Assembly: GCA_011389965.1 (NCBI GenBank)
Contig: JAABTF010000009.1
Span: 1-59,648 of the forward strand
Length of the DNA stretch: 59,648 nucleotides
DNA from: Halothiobacillus sp.
GTDB taxonomy: Bacteria; Pseudomonadota; Gammaproteobacteria; Halothiobacillales; Halothiobacillaceae
Direction: 5' to 3'
In this document: piece by piece, positions 1 through 8,720 of the stretch
Numbering within the stretch: the first letter of the stretch is position 1
Layout of the letters: each line of letters starts with the position of its first letter
Made by a program: the position numbers and the translations under genes
The notes under the pieces: generated by a model
What the model was told of the DNA's origin: nothing
Seen by the model: the letters and a program-made list of their open reading frames with translations, nothing else
Databases searched by the model: none

Positions 1-65
1 CAGTCCGCGGCCGCCACGCTGGCGGCAGGCTGGATGGGACGATCACGATCCGACGGTCTGTTCAA
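1..65 (-). CDS. 5' end of an unidentified CDS, cut by the window edge
   Basis: Just downstream of the MFS gene on the minus strand, a GGGAGG Shine-Dalgarno-like stretch (plus-strand positions 71-76) lies five bases before an in-frame TTG at 65-63. The frame then stays open to the window edge, reading M-N-R-P-S-D-R-D-R-P and so on. An ATG inside the ribosome-binding region is useless because it meets a stop two codons later. About 21 residues are visible and I recognise no family. It would be the third gene of an aroC-MFS-X operon. Confidence 0.35.
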   Translation of the reverse strand, partial: MNRPSDRDRPIQPAASVAAAD

Positions 66-82
66 GGCATCCTCCCTGCGAA

Positions 83-1300
83 TTAGCCACCGGCACGGGC
101 TTCATGGGCGGCCGGCGACCAGCGCACCACCCGCCGGCTCGCCAGCATCACGCCCAGCGCGATCAGGCTGGCCGCCGTCATGGCGGCAAAGGCGATCTCG
201 GCGCCTACTCTACCCCACAGCAGGCCGGCGAGGTACAGGCCCAGCGCCGCGCCGCCGCCGTAACTGATCGCCGAGAGAGTGGCCTGGCCACGGGCATGAG
301 CCCGACCGGGGAACTGGTGATCGATCACCCAGATGCCCACCGCATGGGTCATACCGAAGCTTGCCGCGTGGAGCAGCTGGGCGAACAGCAGCCAGCCGAT
401 CACGTCCGCCTGAAAACCGATCAGCAACCAGCGCAGCGCCATCAAGCCTATGGCGATCAGCAACAGGCCCAGCGGAGCGAAGCGGTTACGCAGCCCCGGC
501 AGCAGAAAGAACAGCACGATCTCCGCGATCACGCCCAGGGCCCACAACAGCCCGATGGCGGTGGCCGAATAGCCCAGCTCGGCCAGGTGGACACTGAAAA
601 AAGCGTAGTAGACACCATGGGAGAGATTGATCAGGAAGTGGCCGGCGAAAAAACCCAGCATGGCCGGTTCCTTGAGGCGCGCGCGGATCGACACGGGAAA
701 CACCTGGTCATGGCGCGGCACGCCCGGCTCGGGCACACGCATCAGGACCACGGCCAGACCCACCAGGGTCAGGGCCATGATCCATGGAACGAAACTCAGC
801 CCGATGCGGTCAATCAGGGCACCCAGCCCCACCGAGGCGACGATGAAACCGATAGACCCCCAGGCACGCAGCGCGGGGTAGCGTTGCGGTTCGGGACCGG
901 TGAGCCGCAGGGCGGCCACGTCCAGTTGCGAGAGCAGGGGTTGCCAGAAAAAGCCGAAAAGCAGCAGGACGACCAGCCAGCCGATCAGGCCGCTGTCCAT
1001 CCCGGCGAGCAATGCCAGGCCGGCGGCGAGGAAGGCGCTGACGACCGTGGCCATGATCAGCCAGACGATCAACCGGCCGCTGTGGTCCACCAGCCAGCCC
1101 AGCAACGGCGGCGCGAACAGTTTGGCGGCCATCACCATCGCCAGCATGGCGCCGACCGTATCGGGCGTGAAGCCCTGTTCGATCAGGTAAGGGCTGAAAT
1201 AGGGAAGGTAAATGCCCAGCCCGAGAAAGAAGGCGAAGTAGCCCAGTCGGATGGGGTTGAGGTCCGCCACCCCGTTCGCGTCGGCCGCTCCGCGGCTCAT
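83..1300 (-). CDS. MFS transporter, HcaT-like
   Basis: A 405-residue inner-membrane protein of the major facilitator superfamily, with about 12 hydrophobic segments. The N-terminal part ([18 protein letters not shown], then a loop containing GWLVDHSG) resembles the 3-phenylpropionate transporter HcaT branch; the loop between helices 2 and 3 is the usual MFS motif A position. The open frame extends upstream, but the ATG at 1300 overlaps the aroC stop as ATGA, so translational coupling favours this start, and the extra upstream residues are Arg/Gly/Pro-rich and not transporter-like. The substrate cannot be deduced. Aromatic acids are the family's best-known cargo, and the neighbour makes chorismate, but that link is only suggestive. 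Confidence 0.85.
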   Translation of the reverse strand: MSRGAADANGVADLNPIRLGYFAFFLGLGIYLPYFSPYLIEQGFTPDTVGAMLAMVMAAKLFAPPLLGWLVDHSGRLIVWLIMATVVSAFLAAGLALLAGMDSGLIGWLVVLLLFGFFWQPLLSQLDVAALRLTGPEPQRYPALRAWGSIGFIVASVGLGALIDRIGLSFVPWIMALTLVGLAVVLMRVPEPGVPRHDQVFPVSIRARLKEPAMLGFFAGHFLINLSHGVYYAFFSVHLAELGYSATAIGLLWALGVIAEIVLFFLLPGLRNRFAPLGLLLIAIGLMALRWLLIGFQADVIGWLLFAQLLHAASFGMTHAVGIWVIDHQFPGRAHARGQATLSAISYGGGAALGLYLAGLLWGRVGAEIAFAAMTAASLIALGVMLASRRVVRWSPAAHEARAGG

Positions 1301-2418
1301 TCGCCCCGCGGCGGGTGGCCCCCGGCCGGGACCACCGGGGTTTCGGGATCGACATCGCCGCACTGGCCGCGCTGGCGCAGCGCGTGGTCCATCAGGGTCA
1401 GGGCAAGCATGGCCTCGGCAATCGGAGTGGCCCGGATGCCGACGCAGGGGTCGTGCCGGCCGGTAGTCACCACCTCGCAGGACTGTCCCGACACGTCCAC
1501 GGACTGGCCGGGCAGACGGATGCTGGAGGTGGGCTTCAGTGCCAGATGGGCGACGATATCCTGGCCGCTGGAGATACCGCCGAGAATGCCGCCGGCGTGG
1601 TTGCTCAGGAACCCATCGGGACTGATCTCGTCGCGAAACTGCGTGCCGCGCGCATCGACGCAGTCGAAGCCGTCACCGATCTCCACTCCCTTGACGGCGT
1701 TGATGCTCATCAAGCCGTGGGCGATCTCGGCATCGAGACGGTCGAACACCGGCTCACCCCAGCCCGGCGGGCAGCCTTCGGCGCGAACCGTAACCTTCGC
1801 GCCGACCGAGTCGCCGGAACGGCGCAGGTCGTCCATGAACGATTCGAGCTCCGGCACCTGGGCGGCGCAGGGCCAGAAGAACGGGTTCTCGCCCACCGCT
1901 TGCCAGTCGAAACAGGCCTCGTCGAGGCGGATGGGACCGAGCTGCGAGAGGTGCCCTCGCACCGACACGCCATAACGCGCGGCCAGCCACTTCTTGGCGA
2001 TCGCCCCGGCGGCCACCCGCATGGCCGTCTCGCGCGCCGAGGAGCGCCCGCCGCCGCGGTAGTCACGCCGGCCATATTTCATGCGGTAGCTGTAGTCGGC
2101 ATGGCCCGGGCGGAACTGCTCGCTGATCTTGGAGTAGTCCTTGGAACGCTGATCGACGTTCTCGATGGACAGCCCGATCGGGGTCCCGGTGGTCTCGCCC
2201 TCGAAAACGCCGGAGAGAATGCGCACCCGGTCGGGTTCGCGCCGCTGGGTGGTGTGGCGGGAAGTGCCAGGGCGGCGCCGATCGAGATCGGCCTGCAGGT
2301 CTTCCTCGGTCAGCGGCAGGCCCGGCGGACAGCCATCGACAATCGCGCCGAGCGCCGCCCCGTGAGATTCGCCGAATGTCGTGACCCGAAACAGGGTGCC
2401 GAAGGTGTTGCCCGCCAT
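1297..2418 (-). CDS. aroC: chorismate synthase
   Basis: Chorismate synthase (373 residues) converts 5-enolpyruvylshikimate-3-phosphate to chorismate, the last step of the shikimate pathway, using reduced FMN. All three family signatures are visible: [18 protein letters not shown] near the N-terminus, [20 protein letters not shown] around residues 125-145, and [17 protein letters not shown] near residue 335. The frame is open further upstream, but the family begins MAGNTFG-like, which places the start at 2418. The gene overlaps the downstream MFS start by four bases. aroQ and aroE, two earlier pathway enzymes, lie elsewhere in this window in separate transcription units. Confidence 0.97.
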   Translation of the reverse strand: MAGNTFGTLFRVTTFGESHGAALGAIVDGCPPGLPLTEEDLQADLDRRRPGTSRHTTQRREPDRVRILSGVFEGETTGTPIGLSIENVDQRSKDYSKISEQFRPGHADYSYRMKYGRRDYRGGGRSSARETAMRVAAGAIAKKWLAARYGVSVRGHLSQLGPIRLDEACFDWQAVGENPFFWPCAAQVPELESFMDDLRRSGDSVGAKVTVRAEGCPPGWGEPVFDRLDAEIAHGLMSINAVKGVEIGDGFDCVDARGTQFRDEISPDGFLSNHAGGILGGISSGQDIVAHLALKPTSSIRLPGQSVDVSGQSCEVVTTGRHDPCVGIRATPIAEAMLALTLMDHALRQRGQCGDVDPETPVVPAGGHPPRGE

Positions 2419-2510
2419 AAACCCAACCTGAAGCTGTTGCCAATAGATGCTTTCCACCGAACCGCGCGCCCGCAGGCCGCGCTTCGGGGCATGGTAAACT
2501 GCGCGCCTGT

Positions 2511-2542
2511 CCGAGCCCCGGGTTTCCTCCCGCCGGGCTCGG
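2511..2542. other. 8-bp stem-loop in the aroC/ligase divergent region
   Basis: A perfect 8-bp inverted repeat (2511-2518 with 2535-2542, loop of 16 bases) sits between the divergent aroC and acyl-ligase genes, about 70 bases before the ligase start. It has no T-tract, so it does not look like a terminator. It could be an operator or a leader hairpin. Confidence 0.35.
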
Positions 2543-2612
2543 GGCGTCGCACATCCCGAATGACCGCAGAGTATACCTGCCCCGTCCGGACACTGGCCAA
2601 GACCGTTCGCCC

Positions 2613-4139
2613 ATGCCTCTCGACCTGATCACCGCCATTGCCCGGCACGCCGAGGGACGGCCCTCGGCAAACGCCCTGGGCGATCGACGCGAATGGCTCG
2701 ACTACGCCACCCTCGCCGGTCGCATTGCCGCGGCGCGCGCGACACTCGATCGCCTCGGTTTGGAAGCCGGCGACCGGGTGGTGCTCTGGGCGGGCAAGGA
2801 CACGCAGACGGTGGTCTGGCTGCTGGCCATGCTTGCCGGAGACATCGTCCCGGCCCCGGCCCACCCGGGCCTGCGCACCGAGCAGGTGGCCCACCAACTG
2901 CGACAATGTGGGGCGAAAGGGCTGCTGGTCGACCGGCCACGTCTGGCCCAATGGCAACCCGACCGGAACGCCGAGGGTGCCTGGCACTGGCTGGCTGCCG
3001 CGTCGCCCGACGCCCCCCTGACCGTCGACCCGCCGGTCCAGAAAAGCCCTCTGCCGCGAGCCGACCGACAGGACGCCCGTCCAGAGCGGCTGGCGATGCT
3101 GTTCTTCACCTCCGGCAGCACCGGCCTGCCCAAAGGGGTCATGGTCAGCGAGGGCAACCTGAACACCGGGGCACGCATCGTTGCCGACTATCTCGGGCTG
3201 GGCGCGGACGACGTATTGGCCGCCATCCTGCCCCTGGCCTTCGATTACGGCTTCTCGCAGGTGACCACCGGCCTGCTGCGGGGCGCGGCGGTCTATCTGG
3301 ACGACTACCTGCTGCCCGCCGACCTCAAGCGCCCGTTGTTGCGGCAGAAGGCGACGATATTGGCCGGCACGCCCGGCTTGCTGATCCCGCTGGCCCGGCA
3401 GCCCTGGTTGGCCGAGGCGCCCGCCCTGCGCGCGGTGACCAACTCCGGTGGCAGCCTGCCGGTCGCGACCATCCGGCGCTTGCGCGCGGCGCGGCCGGAG
3501 ACCGAGCTGTTCCTGATGTACGGCCTGACCGAGGGCTTTCGGGCCACCTACCTGCCACCGGAGGAGGTCGACCGGCATCCCGATTCCATCGGCTATGCCC
3601 TCCCCCAAACCCCCATTGGCCTGGTGGACGCGGCGGGAAGACTCCTCGAACCGGGACAGACCGGAGAACTCGTCCAGGGAGGACCCCTGGTCGCCCTGGG
3701 CTACATCAACGACCCCGAAGGGAGTCGGGCTCGCTTTCGCCCGCCGCTGGCCGGTTGGCCCCATCCCGATGACCAACGCGTGGTTTTCAGCGGCGATCGC
3801 GTGCACATGGATGCCCAAGGCCGCCTGTTCTTCGCCGGGCGGCTGGATGAACAGATCAAGGTTGCCGGCTTTCGCATCAGCCCCGAGGAGATCGAGACGG
3901 TAGCCCTGGACGCCCCGGGCGTGGAGGAGGCCGTGGCCCTGGGGCTGCCCGATCCGGCCAGCGGCAACCAGCGGCTAGTGTTGCACGTGGCCCCGGCAGA
4001 GGCGGACATGGAGGCGCTCCGCCATCACCTGCGCATCCACCTGGCCGGCCATCAGCAACCTGCAAAGATCCAGGCGCATGCCGCCCTGCCCCGCTCGAAC
4101 AATGGCAAACTCGACCGGCTCGCCCTCAAGGAGGCCTGA
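2613..4139 (+). CDS. AMP-forming acyl/amino-acyl ligase, exosortase-A-associated type
   Basis: A 508-residue ANL-superfamily adenylating enzyme that activates a carboxylic acid with ATP and probably passes it to CoA or a carrier protein. Visible motifs are the phosphate loop [13 protein letters not shown] (about 163-175), the [21 protein letters not shown] hinge region split around residue 400, the [13 protein letters not shown] linker, and the C-terminal NGKLDR with catalytic Lys near 499. Overall it resembles the family named after its occurrence beside exosortase A (TIGR03098-like, assigned from memory). The next gene, a PLP decarboxylase starting four bases after this stop, is that family's usual partner. 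No carrier-protein gene lies between or beside them, and no exosortase is in the window. The substrate is unknown. Confidence 0.82.
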   Translation: MPLDLITAIARHAEGRPSANALGDRREWLDYATLAGRIAAARATLDRLGLEAGDRVVLWAGKDTQTVVWLLAMLAGDIVPAPAHPGLRTEQVAHQLRQCGAKGLLVDRPRLAQWQPDRNAEGAWHWLAAASPDAPLTVDPPVQKSPLPRADRQDARPERLAMLFFTSGSTGLPKGVMVSEGNLNTGARIVADYLGLGADDVLAAILPLAFDYGFSQVTTGLLRGAAVYLDDYLLPADLKRPLLRQKATILAGTPGLLIPLARQPWLAEAPALRAVTNSGGSLPVATIRRLRAARPETELFLMYGLTEGFRATYLPPEEVDRHPDSIGYALPQTPIGLVDAAGRLLEPGQTGELVQGGPLVALGYINDPEGSRARFRPPLAGWPHPDDQRVVFSGDRVHMDAQGRLFFAGRLDEQIKVAGFRISPEEIETVALDAPGVEEAVALGLPDPASGNQRLVLHVAPAEADMEALRHHLRIHLAGHQQPAKIQAHAALPRSNNGKLDRLALKEA

Positions 4140-4143
4140 CTTG

Positions 4144-5427
4144 ATGACCCCGCCCGATCCGAAACCCGGCGCTACCGGCTGTGAGGTACTCGCCCAGACC
4201 CTCGGGCCGCTGGCCGACTGTTGGGGTAGTGAGCAGGCCCTGTCGATCGACGGTCAGCCCCTGTCGGCGCGGATCCCGCACACACCGGCCTTCCTCTACA
4301 ACCGTCGCTGCCTCGACCGGGCGGTCACCCACCTGCGGGACCACTTGCCGGCAGAACTGGGCATCCATTACGCGATCAAGGCCAACCCCTTCGCCCCGCT
4401 GGTCCGGCACATGGCCGGATTGATCGACGGTTTCGACTGTGCCTCGCTCGCGGAAATGCAGCTGGCGCAGGGCATGGCCCAGCCCGGCCAGCAGCTGTCG
4501 ATCGCCGGACCGGCCAAGTCGCGCGCCGAACATCGCTTCGCCATCGAGCAGGGCATCACCATCAATGCCGAGTCGACCGGCGAGATCGAGCGCATCGCCG
4601 CGGCGGCACAGACCGTAGGATGCCAGGCCCGCGTGGCCCTGCGGGTCAACCCGCCGTTCGGACTCAAGGGCTCGGGCATGCACATGGGAGGCGGGGCGCG
4701 GCCCTTCGGCATCGACAGCGAAGCCATCCCCGCCCTATTGGAACGACGTCACCAGCTTGCCGAGGCAGGTATCGATCTGGTCGGGCTGCATCTGTTCGCC
4801 GGCTCGCAAAGCCTCGACAGCGATGCCATCGGCAAGGCGCTGGATGCCTGGATGGATCTGCTCGAGCAGTGGCAGTTGACCACGGCATTCACCCCCCGCG
4901 AGCTGATCGTCGGCCCGGGACTGGGTGTGGCCTATCATCCGGGTGATCGACCGCTGGACCTGGCGCAGTTGGCACCGACGTTCAGCCGACTGGGAAACCG
5001 TATCCGCGCGTTGGGCGAGCGTGAGGGCATCAGGATCGACGCCCGGCTGGAGTTGGGCCGGTTCCTGGTGGCCGGCGCCGGCGTCTATCTCACGCGGGTG
5101 GTCGATCGCAAGATCTCCCGTGGCACGACCTATCTGCTCTGCGATGGTGGCATGCACCATCATCTGGCCCTGTCGGGCAACCTCGGGGCGGTGCTGCGGC
5201 GCAACTGGCCACTGGTGGCGGTCGATCGTATGGACGAGCCGGCCACCGAGGAAGTCGACCTGGCCGGACCGCTGTGTACCCCGCTGGACGTGCTCGGCAA
5301 GTCCCAGGCCCTGCCGTCGCTGGCGCCGGGCGACTGGGTGGCGATACTCCAATCCGGGGCCTATGCGGCCAGCGCCTCACCCAGCGGATTTCTCTCCCGG
5401 GATACGGCAATCGAGTATTTGATTTGA
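4144..5427 (+). CDS. PLP-dependent decarboxylase, exosortase-A-associated type
   Basis: A 427-residue fold-III (alanine racemase-like) PLP enzyme of the diaminopimelate/ornithine decarboxylase superfamily. The PLP lysine is in HYAIKANPFAPL (Lys79). A glycine-rich phosphate-binding region is IVGPGLGVAYHPG, the usual EPGR is ELGR here, and the dimer-partner active-site motif is GPLCTPLDVLG with Cys378. The C-terminus ends in a YAASASPSGFLSR segment typical of these enzymes. The ATG at 4144 follows the ligase stop by four bases; a TTG at 4141 is an alternative. It resembles the decarboxylase paired with the preceding ligase in exosortase loci (TIGR03099-like). It is not lysA by context. A plausible role is decarboxylating an amino acid, or one that has been carrier-loaded by the ligase, but the substrate is unknown. 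Confidence 0.82.
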   Translation: MTPPDPKPGATGCEVLAQTLGPLADCWGSEQALSIDGQPLSARIPHTPAFLYNRRCLDRAVTHLRDHLPAELGIHYAIKANPFAPLVRHMAGLIDGFDCASLAEMQLAQGMAQPGQQLSIAGPAKSRAEHRFAIEQGITINAESTGEIERIAAAAQTVGCQARVALRVNPPFGLKGSGMHMGGGARPFGIDSEAIPALLERRHQLAEAGIDLVGLHLFAGSQSLDSDAIGKALDAWMDLLEQWQLTTAFTPRELIVGPGLGVAYHPGDRPLDLAQLAPTFSRLGNRIRALGEREGIRIDARLELGRFLVAGAGVYLTRVVDRKISRGTTYLLCDGGMHHHLALSGNLGAVLRRNWPLVAVDRMDEPATEEVDLAGPLCTPLDVLGKSQALPSLAPGDWVAILQSGAYAASASPSGFLSRDTAIEYLI

Positions 5428-5476
5428 ACCCTTGTCCGAAACAGGGCCCGCATCGGGCCCGCACCGAGCGATACTC

Positions 5477-5725
5477 ATGACCCGAGAGGCCATGCCCCCG
5501 CCAGGCGACGGGAGCACCGACCGCTCCCCCGAACGCACCAGGGTGATGACACGCCCTGATCCCGGCCTGCACTTTCGTCGCTTTCTGGCGGTAAATGTCG
5601 GCCTGCTGGTCTTGTCTCTGGTGGCCAATCTGTTCATCGAGCGGCCGGTTTTCTCGGCGGTGCATGCGCTGATGCTGGGCGCCGTGGGCATCTCCTGGTG
5701 GATACAGTCCAGATGGGGCTGGTAG
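5477..5725 (+). CDS. small two-helix membrane protein
   Basis: A protein of about 82 residues with a polar N-terminus and two hydrophobic helices (FLAVNVGLLVLSLVANLFIE and VFSAVHALMLGAVGISWWIQ), ending in SRWGW. It looks like a 2TM-domain protein. The start is uncertain: ATG 5477 is used here, while ATG 5546 would leave a 59-residue protein that still holds both helices and has AGGG just upstream. The stop is immediately followed, with no gap, by the GTG of the HD-GYP gene, so the two are almost certainly co-translated. This protein may pair with the membrane part of that enzyme. No direct functional evidence is visible. Confidence 0.65.
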   Translation: MTREAMPPPGDGSTDRSPERTRVMTRPDPGLHFRRFLAVNVGLLVLSLVANLFIERPVFSAVHALMLGAVGISWWIQSRWGW

Positions 5726-6715
5726 GTGGCCAAGCGCTGGTATCTGGCCGCATTGATGCCCTACCTGCTCAGCTTCGCCTTCATCGGCCAGATCGAGACT
5801 TTCGACATCCTCTGGATGCTGCTCTTTCCACCCATCGCGGCGTTCCTCGTCGATCGGCCGCGGAGCCTGGTGCTCTGGGACGCCTCCTTTCTGCTATTGG
5901 TGACGGGCGTCTACACCCTCCACTGGACCCGCGTGCTGCCACTGATGTACACCGACACGGCACTGGGCAGCCAGCTGACCGCGCTCTTCTTCCTCGCCGT
6001 CCTCAGCTGGTTCATGCAGGGCTACAAGGCGCGTTTCGCCCGGATGCAGGACGCCTTTCAGGAACAGTTGGAAGGCCAGGTGGCGGAAGGGCTGCATCAG
6101 ATCCGCGGGCTTAACCGCGAGCTCGAATCCACCCAGACCGATCTGGTGCGCCTTTTGGGCGAACTATGCGAGGCCCGCTCGAAGGAAACCGGCAACCACG
6201 TCGCGCGCGTGGCAGCCTACAGCCGACAATTGGCCGGTCTGGTCGGTCTGCCGGATACGCAGGTGCACTCCATCTACCAGGCCTCGCCACTGCATGACGT
6301 GGGCAAGATCGCGATCCCCGACCACATCCTCAACAAGCCCGGCCGCCTGACCGACGCGGAGTTCAATGAGATCAAGACGCATACATCACGGGGCCACGAG
6401 ATCCTGCAAGCCTCGGGCCGACCACTACTGCAGGCCGCCGCCCGCATTGCCCATGAGCATCACGAGCGCTGGGACGGCAACGGTTATCCGCGCGGCCTGG
6501 CAGGGAACGGCATATCGCTGGAGGGACGCGTGGTGGCCATCGCCGACGTCTTCGATGCCCTGTCATTCGCCCGCGCCTACAAACCGGCCTGGGCCGACGA
6601 ACACATCCGGGCGCTGTTCGAGGAAGAGCGCGGCCGGCAGTTCGATCCCGAACTGACCGACCTGTTTCTGGCCAATTACGAGACCTTCGTCACCCTGCGC
6701 GACCAAACGGGGTGA
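5726..6715 (+). CDS. membrane-bound HD-GYP domain phosphodiesterase
   Basis: A 329-residue protein likely to hydrolyse cyclic di-GMP (or a related dinucleotide). Residues 5-110 hold about five hydrophobic segments, 110-150 a coiled-coil-like linker, and 150-320 an HD-GYP domain. Its motifs are the HD pair in HDVGKIAIPDH (His190-Asp191), EHHERWDGNGYPRGL (about 244-257, containing the GYP), and a downstream IADVFDALS. The GTG start at 5726 directly abuts the previous stop. The sensory membrane region matches no domain I recognise. It lies far from the flagellar block and is the only visible candidate to oppose the diguanylate cyclase at 49.4 kb, but a functional link is inference. Confidence 0.88.
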   Translation: MAKRWYLAALMPYLLSFAFIGQIETFDILWMLLFPPIAAFLVDRPRSLVLWDASFLLLVTGVYTLHWTRVLPLMYTDTALGSQLTALFFLAVLSWFMQGYKARFARMQDAFQEQLEGQVAEGLHQIRGLNRELESTQTDLVRLLGELCEARSKETGNHVARVAAYSRQLAGLVGLPDTQVHSIYQASPLHDVGKIAIPDHILNKPGRLTDAEFNEIKTHTSRGHEILQASGRPLLQAAARIAHEHHERWDGNGYPRGLAGNGISLEGRVVAIADVFDALSFARAYKPAWADEHIRALFEEERGRQFDPELTDLFLANYETFVTLRDQTG

Positions 6716-6818
6716 CACCACAAGATCGTTCGGCACGCCACCGTCGCACGGATGAAGCCTACATCGAGACTCGCGTACCAGTCGCCGATCGGCCGACGGC
6801 AACGAGAGCGCCCGGCGT

Positions 6819-7361
6819 TTAGTGCCCCTTGCCCTGCAACCGGTCCATGGCAGCGTAGAGCACGCCCGAGGCGACGAAGGTCAGGTGAATCCCCACCATC
6901 CAGGCCAGATGGCGATCGGTCAGGTTCTCGACGTTCATGAACGACTTGAGCAACTCGATCCCCGAGATGGCGACGATCGAGCCGATCACCTTGATCTTGA
7001 GATCCGTGAAGCTGATGTGACCCATCCATTCGGGCCGGTCACGGTGGCTGTGGAGATCCTCCATCTTGGAGACGAAGTTCTCGTAGCCAGAGAAGATGAT
7101 GATGATCAGCAGGTTCATGATCAGGGCCACGTCCACCAGCGTCAGTACACCGATGATGATCTCGCTTTCCTTGAGCACGAACACGTGGCTGACCAGGTGC
7201 CAGAGCTCGAAACCGAATTTCACCAGCAGGATGAGCATCGCTCCGACCAGCCCGAAGTAGACCGGCGCCATGATCCAGCGGCTGCCGAAAAGGATGTGCT
7301 CGAAGTAGTGCTCGACGTCGCCCGAACGTCGCGCGGCGGGGGGAGTCGGTTCGGATTCCAC
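6819..7361 (-). CDS. yqhA: YqhA/UPF0114 family inner-membrane protein
   Basis: A 180-residue protein with three or four hydrophobic helices, matching the YqhA/TIGR00645 family. Characteristic stretches are HYFEHILFGSRWIMAPVYFG near the N-terminus, LTLVDVALIMNLLIIIIFSGYENFVSK in the middle, and WMGHISFTDLKIKVIGSIVAISGI. The family is widespread in proteobacteria and has no established biochemical role. It converges with the HD-GYP gene across 103 bases, in which I found no clear terminator. Upstream lie 251 noncoding bases with two hairpins. Confidence 0.88.
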   Translation of the reverse strand: MESEPTPPAARRSGDVEHYFEHILFGSRWIMAPVYFGLVGAMLILLVKFGFELWHLVSHVFVLKESEIIIGVLTLVDVALIMNLLIIIIFSGYENFVSKMEDLHSHRDRPEWMGHISFTDLKIKVIGSIVAISGIELLKSFMNVENLTDRHLAWMVGIHLTFVASGVLYAAMDRLQGKGH

Positions 7362-7453
7362 AGTCAGACCTCTCGATGCTTGGATTCAAAAGACCCATCG
7401 GCGGCCGCCAGGGCGACCGGCGTTGGATCGGGAAGATGCAGAACATAATGTGC

Positions 7454-7528
7454 GGTTTCGATCAGCGAAACCCTGAACGACACCATGCCCCGCTCGCCGA
7501 GCCGGGCAGGCATTCGAGGTCGTTCAGG
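7454..7528. repeat. two adjacent hairpins upstream of yqhA
   Basis: In the 251-base gap between yqhA and the NDUFA9-like gene there are two inverted repeats. One is a 7-bp stem (about 7454-7460 with 7466-7472). The other is a 10-bp perfect stem (7472-7481 with 7519-7528) whose loop contains further pairing (ATGCCC with GGGCAGGCAT). Neither is followed by a T-run in either direction. They could be a REP-like repeat, an RNA-processing hairpin after the NDUFA9-like gene, or an operator. The rest of the gap shows no convincing gene. Confidence 0.4.
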
Positions 7529-7612
7529 ACGCGCTCAGCAAGGTCTGCAATCCTACCACTCCCGAATACTGCTGACGCGCCACGCCACTGCCAGACGGGC
7601 GGTCCGCCGGGA

Positions 7613-8602
7613 TCAGTCGTGACGGCGGGATGCGTTCCCGAGATAGTCCGGGGCAACGTCCTCGAGCCGGGTGGGTTCACGCGGATGGTCGGGTGAACAG
7701 ACATTGGGACGACGCAGGGAATCGTAATTGTCCCGACTGAACGGCTTGCCGGGCAAAAATTCCAGCAACCGCGCCTGTACGCGCGAAAGCCAGTCGGGCA
7801 GACCGATGACCCAACGTGGATGGCCGCTGGTGCGGGCGGCGTAGCGCGCCAGATCACCCAGCGAATAGTCGTGGGGTCCACAGAGGTCATAGCGCTCGCC
7901 GAAGGTGCTCTCATCGTCGATGGCGCGCACGAACCGGTCGACAACGTCGCCGACGTAGACCGGCGAGAACCGGGCCCCCGCACAGGCGAGCGGGAATACG
8001 CCCGGCATTATCCGGGCAAGATCGGCAAAACGGTTCAGGAATGAATCGCCAGGACCGAAGATGACCGACGGACGGAAACTGGTCACCGCGATGTCGTGCT
8101 TGCGGCCGAAGCGATGCACCCAGTTCTCCGCCTTGCCCTTGCTGCGCTGATAGAAGCTTGTGCCTTCTTCCTCGTCGGCGCCAAGCGCGCTCATGTGCAG
8201 ATAACGGGGCACACCCGCATCGGCGGCGGCCCGCAAGGCGGCCTTGGCCAGCTTGATGTGCACCCGCTCGAAGGTTTTGCCGTTGTGACGCGGCTCGTTG
8301 AGGATGCCCACCAGATTGACCAGCAGATCCGCTCCTTCCAGCAGCTGCGGCAACGCCGGGGTATCGCGCTGCGTGGCCAGATCGGAATCGGCCGGCGTAT
8401 TCATGTCGCAAAGCACTACGCTTGGCCACAACGCCATGTCGCGATGGCGAGCGGCATGCCGACTAGGCACCACCACTTCGTAGCCTTTGTGAGATAGCTC
8501 CCGAACCAGGTAGCGCCCAACAAAGCCGGTGCCGCCCAACACCACGGCGCGGGGAAGCCCTTCGGGGCGGTTCGTGCCGCCCACTGCGTGCGATTCGTCC
8601 AT
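7613..8602 (-). CDS. NAD(P)-binding atypical SDR, NDUFA9-like
   Basis: A 329-residue NAD(P)-binding protein of the extended/atypical short-chain dehydrogenase group. The dinucleotide motif is GGTGFVGRYLV (about 23-33) and a YxxxK motif is seen in FYQRSKGKAE. It resembles the bacterial homologues of the complex I accessory subunit NDUFA9 (for example FRPSVIFGPGDSFLNRF and the HMSALGADEEEGTSFY segment). In bacteria these are not proven complex I subunits, and no nuo genes are in the window. The ORF extends far upstream, but the ATG at 8602 precedes the first recognisable family residues and leaves a normal 118-base divergent promoter region facing hemY. The substrate is unknown. Confidence 0.82.
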   Translation of the reverse strand: MDESHAVGGTNRPEGLPRAVVLGGTGFVGRYLVRELSHKGYEVVVPSRHAARHRDMALWPSVVLCDMNTPADSDLATQRDTPALPQLLEGADLLVNLVGILNEPRHNGKTFERVHIKLAKAALRAAADAGVPRYLHMSALGADEEEGTSFYQRSKGKAENWVHRFGRKHDIAVTSFRPSVIFGPGDSFLNRFADLARIMPGVFPLACAGARFSPVYVGDVVDRFVRAIDDESTFGERYDLCGPHDYSLGDLARYAARTSGHPRWVIGLPDWLSRVQARLLEFLPGKPFSRDNYDSLRRPNVCSPDHPREPTRLEDVAPDYLGNASRRHD

Positions 8603-8720
8603 ACGGTCCCTGACAGCATCACTGTCCAAGTGGATTTGAGCGGTTAGAGTACACTCTGCCCGCTTGCTTCCATAGCCGCACACCGGGCAGCCGACAACCT
8701 CAAGCTTAGATGAAGAGACC

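Noticed and set aside
104-1975. 623-codon plus-strand open frame across the MFS gene and aroC
   Set aside because: Gln/His/Arg-rich shadow translation of two conserved minus-strand genes.
2310-3818. 502-codon minus-strand open frame opposite the ligase
   Set aside because: Shadow of the ligase; it even runs into the aroC region in another frame with no family resemblance.
2613-5427. Assigning the decarboxylase as lysA and the ligase as a fatty-acid CoA ligase
   Set aside because: The tight pairing and motif details fit the exosortase-associated pair better. No lysine-pathway or beta-oxidation genes are nearby.
5444-5460. 6-bp GGGCCC stem after the decarboxylase stop as a terminator
   Set aside because: The stem is short and self-palindromic in GC-rich DNA, and there is no T-run.
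6716-6818. Terminator between the convergent HD-GYP and yqhA genes
   Set aside because: Only weak, imperfect stems without T-runs could be found.
7376-7696. Short plus-strand open frame in the yqhA upstream gap
   Set aside because: It overlaps the end of the NDUFA9-like gene and has no ribosome-binding site or recognisable sequence; hairpins explain the region better.
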